DNA from: Aliagarivorans marinus DSM 23064
GTDB lineage: Bacteria > Pseudomonadota > Gammaproteobacteria > Enterobacterales > Celerinatantimonadaceae
NCBI RefSeq assembly: GCF_000429485.1
Contig: NZ_AUBY01000018.1
Location: forward strand, 1-64,000
Reading direction: 5' to 3'
Length of the DNA: 64,000 nt
In this document: positions 1-8,200 of the stretch, one piece after another
Numbering within the stretch: position 1 is the first letter of the stretch
How the letters are laid out: each line of letters starts with the position of its first letter
Notes under the pieces: generated by a model
What the model saw: only the letters and a program-made list of their open reading frames with translations
Told to the model about the DNA's origin: nothing
Database searches by the model: none
Made by a program: the position numbers and the translations under genes

Positions 1-113
1 AGACCTTTAAGGTCTCTGAAGGGCCGTCGAAGACTACGACGTTGATAGGCAGGGTGTGTAAGCGTTGTGAGGCGTTGAGCTAACCTGTACTAATTACCCG
101 TGAGGCTTAACCA
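1..113 (+). rRNA. rrl: 23S ribosomal RNA, 3' end (partial)
   Basis: The first ~113 bases match the conserved 3' terminus of gammaproteobacterial 23S rRNA, including the GTTGATAGGC, GTGTGTAAGCG, GCGTTGAGCTAACC, GTACTAAT and CGTGAGGCTTAACC blocks. The gene begins left of the window. The exact 3' end is placed by comparison with the E. coli end (…GGCTTAACC) and may be off by a base or two. Confidence 0.95.
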
Positions 114-216
114 TACAACACCTAAGGGGTGTTGTTGTTCACCTAAACAAGAAATGCTTGTTTGAACTCTGATTTAAATCTTTATCCTTATCCGAATTGC
201 TAAAGACACCGTTTTT

Positions 217-335
217 TGCCTGGTGGCAATAGCGTTGTGGAACCACCTGACTCCATGCCGAACTCAGAAGTGAAACGCAACTGCGCCGATGATAGTGTGG
301 GGCTTCCCCATGTGAAAGTAGGTCACTGCCAGGCT
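217..335 (+). rRNA. rrf: 5S ribosomal RNA
   Basis: About 119 bases starting TGCCTGGTGGC and ending CTGCCAGGCT, whose ends pair as helix I. The internal block CCATGCCGAACTCAGAAGTG is the invariant 5S loop region. It lies ~100 bp downstream of the 23S end, the normal order in an rRNA operon, and is followed at once by a strong terminator, so no distal tRNA follows. Confidence 0.96.
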
Positions 336-344
336 CTTATTTAA

Positions 345-380
345 ACAAAAAAGGCCACCCTAACCGGGTGGCCTTTTTTG
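345..380 (+). terminator. Rho-independent terminator of the rRNA operon
   Basis: A perfect 10-bp stem (AAGGCCACCC at 351-360 pairing with GGGTGGCCTT at 366-375) with a five-base loop runs into a T tract. A-rich bases precede the stem, so it could also work in the other direction. Confidence 0.93.
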
Positions 381-692
381 TTTGTGTAACTGCAGGGCAG
401 TTACCTCCCTCCCCATCAGCCCACAGGGTGGGACATCCAGCTCCGGACTCCGTCCTACGCACTCCAGCGGCACAAACCTGCGGTTTGTTAACAGCGCCGC
501 CTCCACCCCCATGTGAAAGGCTTCGCGGTGAGTCAATGATACCGAGCCAGCAGCTGATTAGCGGTGCCTTATTTCATTCAGCGCACGCGAGACTGACCGG
601 GTTTGGCTCGGGGATCAAAGCGCACCATGAATGGCTTTATGGTGATTAGAGATGCCGCTTCTAGCTTTTAACAAAGCCTTTGCCGCTATCCC
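381..692. other. Gene-free stretch after the rRNA operon
   Basis: I see no gene with credible coding character here. The only structure noticed is a short perfect inverted repeat, GTAACTGC (386-393) and GCAGTTAC (397-404), just after the rRNA terminator. An open frame at 368-649 begins inside the terminator, has no family resemblance and is Pro/Ala-rich in the manner of non-coding DNA. Confidence 0.5.
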
Positions 693-1133
693 TTAACAGC
701 GAAACTTCAGCGCTACCAAATCACGCTTACTACGTCTGTATGTATTAAACCTGGCTAGCACCGAGTCGGGGAGTTCATCTAGGGTCTCAAACCCAAGCTC
801 AATGTACAGCGTTGCGAGCTGTGGGTGACAAAAGCAGTAACAAGGTCGCTCCTCAACACGTTGTAGCACGTGAGATAACAACAGACTCGCGATCCCTTGT
901 TGACGGAATGCTGGCGCTACCACTACCCCACTCAATAGCCAGTATTTGCCATCGATAACTCTAAGCTTAGCGGCGGCGATGATGGCTCTATGATCGTTAC
1001 GTGCAATGAACAAGCGGTCATCGCGTCTGGGAGTGGCGGACTTATAGAACTGCTTATAGAGAGGCTTTACCAAGGCGAGTTGCTCACGGCTTAGCTCTTC
1101 AATGGTAACGCTCGGTGTGGGCTGTCGCGACAT
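693..1133 (-). CDS. GNAT family N-acetyltransferase
   Basis: A 146-residue protein of the GCN5-related acetyltransferase superfamily, which moves an acetyl group from acetyl-CoA to an amine. The acetyl-CoA pyrophosphate loop (motif A) is visible at residues ~71-86, with RQQGIA standing for the usual Q/RxxGxG/A after a beta strand ending VVAP. A second family feature, LYIELGFE at 109-116, matches the common end strand Y-x-x-x-GF. The substrate cannot be inferred. The gene is monocistronic and reads towards the rRNA operon; the ATG start is the first one in frame with the fold. Confidence 0.85.
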   Translation of the reverse strand: MSRQPTPSVTIEELSREQLALVKPLYKQFYKSATPRRDDRLFIARNDHRAIIAAAKLRVIDGKYWLLSGVVVAPAFRQQGIASLLLSHVLQRVEERPCYCFCHPQLATLYIELGFETLDELPDSVLARFNTYRRSKRDLVALKFRC

Positions 1134-1333
1134 CAGTAACCGGAGAGATATATTGGTCTTGTAATTCTATAGCGGGGATTTAACAAAGGAAATGTAGAGC
1201 GATCTTTTACGGGAACTGCTCATTAGAGGGGCCAGAGCTAGCTTTGCTGATAATGATGTTATTTTTATCTTCAACAGATACCAGTTGCAATACATCACCT
1301 GCTTAGATTAAATAATCAAAAAAACATCTAAGA

Positions 1334-2089
1334 ATGGAAATCGTGTCCTCTCAATATCAGAAACGACAACAGCTTTTAAAAGAGCGTACGGAAACAAAAA
1401 CTGGGTTAGCGGCTATCGAACATCTACACCATGGTATGGAAGTCACCATTGAGCTAGTCACTGCGATTGGCCAACGGATGAAAACCACCACCGTGTTTAT
1501 CGGCTCCAACGATCAACTCAATCAACTTTACTTCTCACTTCCTGAGGTGACCAAGAAAGACCTCGAAGAGTTCTTCTTACAGCAAGTCTGGGTGGTTGTT
1601 ACCGCGACCTGTGGCCAAGGGGAAGGGGTGATGGTGCGCTTCAAGAGTCGCATTAGCCATGTGCTTACTCAGCCTCTAGGTCTGTTTGTTTTGCCAATGC
1701 CACAGCAGGCACAGGTCTGCAGTTTACGCGATGAAGTGCGTTATAACTTTGAAGCCTTGGGTTACATAAAAGTGGCGGATCGCCAGGTGGAAGTTAGGGT
1801 TCAGGATCTCTCGGCGAACGGCTGTCGTATTAGCTATGGCGGTATTGCACCGGTACTAGCGATAGATGAGAACATCTCGCTGATGGTGAGCCACGCCTTT
1901 ACCAAAGTTCAGTACAAGCTAAGCGGCCTTATTAAGAACCAACAGCGAGTGCGTGGCCAACAACAATATGGCATTCAACTGGACAGTGAAGGTGCGGCAC
2001 AAGCGAAACAACTGTTAGCCCAGTTGACCTTTAAAGGCACCAAGCTGAGCTTTATCCGCCGCGCTCAATCAGAAGCGGAGTCCGGCTAG
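1334..2089 (+). CDS. PilZ domain protein with N-terminal YcgR-like domain
   Basis: A 251-residue soluble protein with two parts: an N-terminal beta-rich region (~30-125) like the PilZN/YcgR-N flagellar-brake domain, and a C-terminal PilZ domain. The PilZ c-di-GMP signature is intact: RxxxR as R132-D-E-V-R136 and DxSxxG as DLSANG at 158-163. By family knowledge such proteins transmit c-di-GMP levels to motility or surface structures; the target here is inference. It converges with the AEC carrier gene with a 2-bp gap. No flagellar gene is nearby, but the MSHA locus lies 10 kb downstream. Confidence 0.85.
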   Translation: MEIVSSQYQKRQQLLKERTETKTGLAAIEHLHHGMEVTIELVTAIGQRMKTTTVFIGSNDQLNQLYFSLPEVTKKDLEEFFLQQVWVVVTATCGQGEGVMVRFKSRISHVLTQPLGLFVLPMPQQAQVCSLRDEVRYNFEALGYIKVADRQVEVRVQDLSANGCRISYGGIAPVLAIDENISLMVSHAFTKVQYKLSGLIKNQQRVRGQQQYGIQLDSEGAAQAKQLLAQLTFKGTKLSFIRRAQSEAESG

Positions 2090-2091
2090 CT

Positions 2092-3018
2092 CTATAGCCC
2101 GAGTACATTCAGAGAGGCCAACACATACAGGCCGATGCTGGTTGTTATCGCACTAGCCAAGGTTGTCATCGCGACTATCTCCCCGGCCATCGCCCCTTGG
2201 TCGGTCATTTGATCGGCCATCACATAACTGGCTGCTGCGCTAGGTGAAGCCATCATCATGAACAATATTCCGATGTCTTGTCCTTCAAAGTGCAGCAGCA
2301 GGCCGATGATGACGGCGGAGGCCGGCAAAAGCACCAACTTGTAGGCGCTGGCCCAGGCGACAGGGACTAGATTGCTTTGGAAGCTACGCCATTGCAGGCC
2401 CGCGCCGATACAGATAAGCGCGAGCGGCAGCGTAATATCACTTAGGTAGCTAAGGGTGGTGTGCATCACCTCTGGGACGGGCAGAGAGAGCATCGACCAG
2501 ATGCTACCAGCAAAGATGGCTTTCACCAGAGGATTCTTAGCAAGGCTAACAACGAGTCCCCGACCTTGTCCCCCGCCGAGTACCACAATCGCCGAGATGT
2601 TATACAGCAGGGTAAGCACGGCAAAGAACACCCCGACTTTTGGCAGCACGCTTTCTCCATAGGCGTTGACTACCATCGCTACACCAATAATCCCGAGGTT
2701 TCCACGAAAAGCGCCTTGTACAAATACGCGCAGCCGGCCTTTACGCAGCCAGCGTCTCCCTACAAAGCTCAGCAGTGCGATAGAGCCGAGGGTTAGCGCA
2801 ATACCAAAACCGATTAGCTGACGGTCAAAACTCTCGCTCAAGTGAGTGGATGCAGTGCTAAGAAACAGCATCGACGGCAAGCAGATGCGAAACACCAGAT
2901 CATTGCCCGACTTGATAAAGCTTTGATCGAGTCTGCCCAATTGCCGTAGCGCGATACCCAAAGACAGCATAAGAACAATAGGAGCGGTGATCGAAAGTGC
3001 GAATAACAGGTTTTGCAC
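2092..3018 (-). CDS. AEC family transporter (auxin efflux carrier type)
   Basis: A ~308-residue hydrophobic protein with about ten membrane segments, matching the auxin efflux carrier / malonate transporter family. Typical features are an N-terminal segment LSITAPIVLMLSLGIALR, the internal QGAFRGNLGIIGVA stretch (family: QxxxRxNxxxxG) and the C-terminal half PLALICIGAGL…ASPSAAASYVMADQM. Substrates in the family are small organic anions; the one here is unknown. The start is uncertain: the frame stays open to a TTG at 3078, but the family N-terminus fits the GTG at 3018. Neither has a clear ribosome binding site. Confidence 0.85.
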   Translation of the reverse strand: MQNLLFALSITAPIVLMLSLGIALRQLGRLDQSFIKSGNDLVFRICLPSMLFLSTASTHLSESFDRQLIGFGIALTLGSIALLSFVGRRWLRKGRLRVFVQGAFRGNLGIIGVAMVVNAYGESVLPKVGVFFAVLTLLYNISAIVVLGGGQGRGLVVSLAKNPLVKAIFAGSIWSMLSLPVPEVMHTTLSYLSDITLPLALICIGAGLQWRSFQSNLVPVAWASAYKLVLLPASAVIIGLLLHFEGQDIGILFMMMASPSAAASYVMADQMTDQGAMAGEIVAMTTLASAITTSIGLYVLASLNVLGL

Positions 3019-3249
3019 GGCGGTAGTAAGCAGGTAAGTGATAGGGGAATAGTACTGTTTTTTTGTGAGCTTACGCAAAGTTTCGCGCTTGTTTGCGAAG
3101 GAATAACACCGTGGATGCTCATTGAGTAAAAAAGCAGCGCTTAGCTGTGGCTGTGAGCTGGCACCATTGTAAAGCCCTTGGTGATGAATTAGCCTGAAGT
3201 TGAAGGTTTACAAAAATGCTTGCACGGATTCCCGCTTTGGAGGGCCAAT

Positions 3250-4635
3250 ATGGAAGAAAAATCTGCCAGTAAACTGTTCATCCTCGACACCAACGTTCTG
3301 CTGCACGAACCCCTCGCCATCTACTCATTTCAAGAACACGACGTTGTTATCCCCATGACTGTGTTGGAAGAACTTGATCGGATCAAGGATCGGCAAAAGG
3401 ATGTCAGCCGAGATGCACGCATCGCCATCAGGGCCCTCGAAGATATTTTTGCCACCGCATCGCCGGAAGAGATCGTCAGCGGGGTTGAGCTGAAAAACGA
3501 AGCTGATAATCAAGCGAGCGGTAAGGTCTCAATCTTTCAAGACCACTCTCTCGATAAAAATGTCCAAAGTTTTACCGATGATGAACCTGATAACCGCATC
3601 ATCAATGCCGCGCTTTTCTTGCAAGACAACAACCAACCCCGCGAGGTGGTGTTAGTCACCAAAGACATCAATATGCGCCTTAAAGCCAAAGGTGCCGGTT
3701 TAAACAAGGTTGAAGATTACCGAACCGATCAGTTGATTGACGATATCCGACTGCTAGCTAAAGGTTTTAACGAACTAGAAGGCAGCTTCTGGGGACGAGT
3801 CAAAGACTGTGACAGTACCACCTCTGGGCGCGATACCTATCATAGCGTTGACGCCGACATCATCGGGCCAAGCTATGTAAATCAATATGTTATCGATGAT
3901 ACCGAAAGCTTTGCAGCGCGGGTGTCTAAGATTGAGAAAGATAAGGTTGAGTTACTCGATTTAGGCTACGAGCGACTGATGGCCAAGCATGCTTGGGGTG
4001 TGCACCCGAAGAACATCTATCAGGGAATGGCCTTTGATGCCTTGCTCGATCCCAACATCGACTTGGTAATCCTAACCGGCCCAGCAGGCTCCGGTAAAAC
4101 CTTGCTGGCGATGGCCTGTGCACTGGAATTAGTGGTTGAGAAGGGGATCTACGACAAAATCTTGGTAACGCGTAACACCCCAGACATTGCAGAGTCTATT
4201 GGCTTCTTGCCCGGCACTGAAGAAGAGAAAATGGCGCCGTGGTTGGCGGCGATCACCGACACCTTAGAGGTGCTGCACAAACACGACGAGTCGATGGCTG
4301 GCTCAATGAACTACATTATGGATAAAGCCAACATACAGTTTAAGTCGGTCAACTTTATGCGTGGACGCAGCATCCAGAACGCCTTTGTTTTTCTGGACGA
4401 GTGTCAAAATTTGACGGCTTCCCAGCTGAAAACAATCATTACCAGATGTGGTGAGGGAACCAAGCTGGTATGTTGTGGAAACTTGGCCCAGATCGACAGC
4501 AACTACCTGACCGCTGTGACCTCCGGGCTGACCTATATCGTTGAGCGATTCAAGGATTTTGAGGGTAGCGCGAACGTCTACCTCAATGGTGTGGTTCGAA
4601 GCCGTTTGGCTTCGTTTGCTGAAGAGCGACTATAG
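3250..4635 (+). CDS. PIN-PhoH fusion ATPase (PhoH2 type)
   Basis: A 461-residue cytoplasmic protein joining an N-terminal PIN nuclease domain (residues ~8-150, acidic LDTN motif at 11-14, EELD further on, and DDEPDNRI) to a C-terminal PhoH helicase-like domain. The P-loop GPAGSGKT lies near residue 277 and the Walker B strand FVFLDECQN near 380. Members of this PhoH2 class are RNA helicase-ribonucleases in studied cases. The ATG at 3250 is preferred over an in-frame TTG at 3220, because GGAGGG (3239-3244) sits just upstream of it. A small PilZ gene follows 20 bp later and is probably cotranscribed. Confidence 0.92.
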   Translation: MEEKSASKLFILDTNVLLHEPLAIYSFQEHDVVIPMTVLEELDRIKDRQKDVSRDARIAIRALEDIFATASPEEIVSGVELKNEADNQASGKVSIFQDHSLDKNVQSFTDDEPDNRIINAALFLQDNNQPREVVLVTKDINMRLKAKGAGLNKVEDYRTDQLIDDIRLLAKGFNELEGSFWGRVKDCDSTTSGRDTYHSVDADIIGPSYVNQYVIDDTESFAARVSKIEKDKVELLDLGYERLMAKHAWGVHPKNIYQGMAFDALLDPNIDLVILTGPAGSGKTLLAMACALELVVEKGIYDKILVTRNTPDIAESIGFLPGTEEEKMAPWLAAITDTLEVLHKHDESMAGSMNYIMDKANIQFKSVNFMRGRSIQNAFVFLDECQNLTASQLKTIITRCGEGTKLVCCGNLAQIDSNYLTAVTSGLTYIVERFKDFEGSANVYLNGVVRSRLASFAEERL

Positions 4636-4655
4636 AAGGTAAATAGAAGGGCGAT

Positions 4656-4925
4656 ATGATTCGAGACATTGATAAGCGCACCTTCCAGCGGATGATGATC
4701 GACGCTGAGGTGGAAGTAACGAAGGGCAGCGAGCAGGCCTATGGCCTGTGTCGTGACTTAAGTGCGACGGGAATGGCGATTGCCTTGTCGACGCTCAAAC
4801 TCGCCGAAGGCGATAAGGTTTCAGTGGCTTTGCGTGGTGAAGGCGTTCCGCCACTGCGCGCCGATGCCACCGTAGTCCGCGTCGATGGCAATGAGTACGC
4901 TTTATCTTTTGAATCGGTGAGTTAA
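4656..4925 (+). CDS. Single-domain PilZ protein
   Basis: An 89-residue protein that is nothing but a PilZ domain. The c-di-GMP contacts are present: RxxxR as RTFQR (8-12) and DxSxxG as DLSATG (34-39). An AGAAGG ribosome binding site precedes the ATG. It lies 20 bp after the PIN-PhoH gene on the same strand, implying one transcript. Its stop codon overlaps tail-to-tail with the opposite gene by four bases (TTAA serves both). The partner is unknown; single-domain PilZ proteins often act as adaptors for pili or other surface machines. Confidence 0.87.
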   Translation: MIRDIDKRTFQRMMIDAEVEVTKGSEQAYGLCRDLSATGMAIALSTLKLAEGDKVSVALRGEGVPPLRADATVVRVDGNEYALSFESVS

Positions 4926-5893
4926 GGTTCGCCCTGCCTGATTACCGGCCAGTCCAGCAATACGGTTGTGTACTGGCCGGAACCTATTTTCTGCCTAGAG
5001 CCGCTTCCCACTCTACCTATCGGAAGCTGGGCGGGCCCGGTTGGCTCGATGAGCACCATCGGCCTGCCGGACACATCGATGGTTTCATCGCCCGCCTCTG
5101 GGCCGATATCTACTGCTAGTAGCGCATGGTCATTGAGATACACCATAGCCACCGCGATCCGTGGGTAAGCTTGGCGGATCACAGCTGCCAGCAGGGTGCT
5201 CTTGCTGTCACAATCTCCTTGGTTGTTGCGTATCACCTGAATCGGGGTCTGGTAGCCCTTTCCTCGCTTACCGTCGGCCGATTGCAGCTGGTTGTAGGGA
5301 ATGGCCTGAACGAAGCTTAACATCAGTGCAATGTGCTGGCGCATCTCCAGTGCGTTTTCTCCTTCCCCCAAGGTGGCATCCGCCAGCGCTTGGAGGTGAG
5401 GCGAACTGAGTTCGGCGAGCTGCTGATGAGATGGAGTAATGCCGCTAATACCGCCATGTAGCTGCAGCCATTGATAGTGGTACTGTTGAAAATAGGCTTG
5501 GCGAACGCTCGATTGCTGCAGACGCAACTCGGCAAGCAGTGTTTGCTTTTCCTGAGCATCCATTGCAGGCCCGCGCAGGCTGTAGCTTAACGACGCATCA
5601 CTGAGAGTAAACTGCAGCTGCTGCTCGGGGGCTTGCTGTGCCAGCCAGGCGCGCAGCGCATCCATTAGATACTGCTGCCAATGCTCATGCCGGTAGGCTT
5701 GAGAACGAGTGAGCTCTCTTGGGTAGTCTCCCAAGCTAAAGCTCAGGCTTTGTAGGCTGCGCTGTCCATCGCGCCATTGGTAGCTGTACTGCTGCCCCTC
5801 ACGCTCAAAACGTAGCTGCTCAGAATGGACCGTTGATAGCAGCGAGGCCGCTATCAACAGTAAGCCCGTTTTTAACCGGGAGGTGCTAGCCAT
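4922..5893 (-). CDS. Periplasmic transglutaminase-like cysteine peptidase-fold protein
   Basis: A 323-residue secreted protein: signal peptide at 1-24 (hydrophobic core LLLIAASLLS) and a C-terminal transglutaminase-like fold with a plausible Cys-His-acid triad at C228 (GDCDSKS), H256 (NDHALLA) and E283 (LIEPTG). The region between (25-190) is Gln-rich and not recognised. The start codon abuts the leuA stop codon, so it may be translated from the leuA message. Biological role unknown; bacterial relatives are often predicted proteases or amidases. The triad is inferred from motif spacing. Confidence 0.72.
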   Translation of the reverse strand: MASTSRLKTGLLLIAASLLSTVHSEQLRFEREGQQYSYQWRDGQRSLQSLSFSLGDYPRELTRSQAYRHEHWQQYLMDALRAWLAQQAPEQQLQFTLSDASLSYSLRGPAMDAQEKQTLLAELRLQQSSVRQAYFQQYHYQWLQLHGGISGITPSHQQLAELSSPHLQALADATLGEGENALEMRQHIALMLSFVQAIPYNQLQSADGKRGKGYQTPIQVIRNNQGDCDSKSTLLAAVIRQAYPRIAVAMVYLNDHALLAVDIGPEAGDETIDVSGRPMVLIEPTGPAQLPIGRVGSGSRQKIGSGQYTTVLLDWPVIRQGEP

Positions 5894-7468
5894 TTAGCCC
5901 TCGTTTTGCTGTTTTTGTTTGGCGACTTGCTCTGCCCGGTAGATATGGTTGAGCACATGCACAAAGGCTAGTGCCGAGGCCTGCACAATGTCGGTGGCCA
6001 GGCCCATGCCGTGGTAGCGGCGCCCTTGATAGTTGGCCACGATATTGGCCTTGCCCAGCGCATCTTTGATGTCGGCTTTCTTCGCCGCATTGCTGCCGCC
6101 ACCGGCTGCCTCGATGGTGTAATCGTCGATCTTGATGTCGTAGCCGGTTAGTTTGCGCAAGCAGCGGTACGCCGCATCGATAGGGCCGTTACCGGTGCCT
6201 GCTTCCAGCATCACCTCTTCGCCCGCGCGCAGTTGTACGGTAGCGGTAGATACTACGTCTGAGCCGCTTTGCGCCGACAGGTACTCGAGGGTGAAATGGT
6301 CGGGCTCACTCTGCAGGTTGTTGAAGAACACCAGCGCCTCAAGGTCATAATCAAATACCTGCCCTTTGCGGTCTGCCAGCTTGAGGAACTCGGCGTATAA
6401 CTCATCGAGGTCGTAATCTTTGTCGTTATATCCCAGCTCTTCCATGCGATGTTTGATCACGTGGCGGCCTGAGCGAGAGGTAAGATTCAGCGTGTTCTTG
6501 TTAAGGCCGATGCTCTCGGGGGTCATGATCTCGTAGGTATTTTGGTTTTTCAGCATGCCATCTTGGTGGATCCCCGAGGAGTGGGAGAAGGCATTGCTGC
6601 CGACAATTGCTTTGTTGGCTTGGATCGGCATGTTACACAGCTGGCTGACCAGCTGGCTGGTGCGAGAGATCTCTTTGGCGTTGATGTTGGTGCTGAGCTT
6701 GTTGAGGTACTGGCTGCGGGTGTTGAGGATCATCGCCACCTCTTCCAGCGAACAGTTGCCAGCACGCTCGCCGATGCCGTTTACGGTACATTCGATCTGG
6801 CGCGCCCCTTGCTCAACCGCAGCAATCGAGTTGGCTACCGACAGGCCCAGGTCGTCGTGGCAGTGCACCGAGATCACCGCTTGGTCGATGTTCGGTACTC
6901 GCTCAAACAAGGTGCCAATAATCCCACCAAACTCGCTGGGCACCGTATAGCCCACGGTATCGGGGATGTTAATGGTGCTGGCACCTGCTCGAATCGCCGC
7001 TTCTACCATACGACAGAGGTTATCGATGGGGGTACGGCCGGCATCTTCGCAGGAAAACTCTACGTCGTCGGTGTAGTTGCGGGCGTGCTTAACCGCGCCG
7101 ACCGCCATCTCCAGTACGTCGTCGAAGGAGCGGCGTAGCTTGCTCTCCACATGTACTGTGGAGGTGGAGATAAAGGTATGGATACGAAACGCTTCGGCTA
7201 CTTTAAGCGCCTCTGCGGCCACATCGATATCTTTTTTCAGGGCGCGCGACAGGGCACACACCCGCGAGTTTTTAATCTGCCGCGCAATGGCTTGCACCGA
7301 CTCGAAGTCGCCCGGGGAAGAGATGGGAAAGCCCACTTCCATGATGTCGACACCGAGGCGCTCCAGCGCCAATGCGATTTGTAGTTTCTCTTTTACGGTT
7401 AAGCTGGCAGCCAGCGCCTGCTCACCATCGCGTAGGGTTGTGTCGAATATAAATACACGCTCAGACAT
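5894..7468 (-). CDS. leuA: 2-isopropylmalate synthase
   Basis: A 524-residue enzyme condensing acetyl-CoA with 2-oxoisovalerate, the first committed step of leucine synthesis. The catalytic N-terminal HMGL-like barrel begins [10 protein letters not shown]; metal ligands are seen in VHCHDDLG and in [13 protein letters not shown], and the C-terminal allosteric leucine-binding domain is complete. Length matches E. coli LeuA (523). The frame extends upstream to 7519, but the ATG at 7466-7468 has an AAGGAT ribosome binding site and gives the family N-terminus. leuBCD do not follow; a transglutaminase-like gene does. Confidence 0.96.
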   Translation of the reverse strand: MSERVFIFDTTLRDGEQALAASLTVKEKLQIALALERLGVDIMEVGFPISSPGDFESVQAIARQIKNSRVCALSRALKKDIDVAAEALKVAEAFRIHTFISTSTVHVESKLRRSFDDVLEMAVGAVKHARNYTDDVEFSCEDAGRTPIDNLCRMVEAAIRAGASTINIPDTVGYTVPSEFGGIIGTLFERVPNIDQAVISVHCHDDLGLSVANSIAAVEQGARQIECTVNGIGERAGNCSLEEVAMILNTRSQYLNKLSTNINAKEISRTSQLVSQLCNMPIQANKAIVGSNAFSHSSGIHQDGMLKNQNTYEIMTPESIGLNKNTLNLTSRSGRHVIKHRMEELGYNDKDYDLDELYAEFLKLADRKGQVFDYDLEALVFFNNLQSEPDHFTLEYLSAQSGSDVVSTATVQLRAGEEVMLEAGTGNGPIDAAYRCLRKLTGYDIKIDDYTIEAAGGGSNAAKKADIKDALGKANIVANYQGRRYHGMGLATDIVQASALAFVHVLNHIYRAEQVAKQKQQNEG

Positions 7469-7469
7469 A

Positions 7470-7541
7470 TTAGATCCTTGTCCATTTAACCGCGCGGCTA
7501 GGTCGCGGGCAGCATTCAATGCTGAAATCGAAGTAGCTCAT
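7470..7541 (-). CDS. Possible 23-codon upstream ORF in the leuA leader
   Basis: An ATG at 7539-7541 opens a 23-codon frame whose TAA (7470-7472) ends one base before the leuA ATG. The leuA ribosome binding site lies inside its last codons. It encodes no leucine residues, so it is not a classical leu attenuator peptide; translational coupling is possible. No strong ribosome binding site precedes it, so it may be chance. Confidence 0.25.
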   Translation of the reverse strand: MSYFDFSIECCPRPSRAVKWTRI

Positions 7542-7694
7542 GCTAACTGTTTAGCGCTATTCAGCTCAAGTTCAGTCGATTGAACTGTTTCGCAGAACGT
7601 CTACTTTGTCATCAATTTGTCGCACTACTGTCATCTGCGAGCAACGCCCTTAAGTGAAATTTAGTCTGAAGAACAAAGATAAGGGAACGTGTCT

Positions 7695-8183
7695 ATGTTG
7701 CAGTTGCTCACTCGCTGGGACTATGCCATTTCAACACATTGCTTGAGCCACCGCTTTAATCATCAGGTGGCGAAGGTCGCGCGGGTGATTTCGCACTCGG
7801 GCGATGGCTACCTGTACGTGGTGCTGGCCGTATTGATTGGCTTTACCGAGCAAGCCCAAGCGTTCCTGTCGTTAGCGCTTCCTGCCTATGCCATTGAGCT
7901 GGCCAGCTACGTGCTGCTCAAGCAGGTGTTTCGTCGTAACCGTCCGCAATCGCTGCCGGTGTTTATCCGCCCCAGCGACAAGTTCAGCTTCCCTTCCGGC
8001 CACAGTGCAGGCGCCTTTGTGATGGCGAGCTGCATTGCCCATGTCTTCCCGGCATGGAGCGCGTTGGCCTTTACCTGGGCGATCTTGATCGCCTGTTCTC
8101 GAGTGCTGCTCGGGGTCCACTTTATTAGCGATGTTGTGGCGGGCGCCAGCCTTGGCCTGATGGTCGTTTACTGTTTGCTTTAA
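7695..8183 (+). CDS. PAP2 family phosphatase, small membrane type
   Basis: A 162-residue membrane protein with the three PAP2 phosphatase motifs: KxxxxxxRP (KQVFRRNRP), PSGH (FPSGHSAG), and SRxxxxxHxxxD (SRVLLGVHFISD). The family dephosphorylates lipid phosphates such as undecaprenyl pyrophosphate, phosphatidate or phosphatidylglycerophosphate; which one is not evident. The ATG at 7695 is preferred to GTG at 7689, since AAGGGA (7681-7686) is then eight bases away. It is followed 17 bp later by a glycosyltransferase gene, consistent with an envelope lipid or polysaccharide function, and is divergent from leuA. Confidence 0.9.
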   Translation: MLQLLTRWDYAISTHCLSHRFNHQVAKVARVISHSGDGYLYVVLAVLIGFTEQAQAFLSLALPAYAIELASYVLLKQVFRRNRPQSLPVFIRPSDKFSFPSGHSAGAFVMASCIAHVFPAWSALAFTWAILIACSRVLLGVHFISDVVAGASLGLMVVYCLL

Positions 8184-8200
8184 TCAAGGAATACCAAGGA

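Noticed and set aside
368-649. A 93-codon open frame after the rRNA operon
   Set aside because: It starts inside the terminator, has no ribosome site and shows no family resemblance.
6542-7138. 198-codon frame opposite leuA
   Set aside because: It is antisense to a well-supported gene with no family match.
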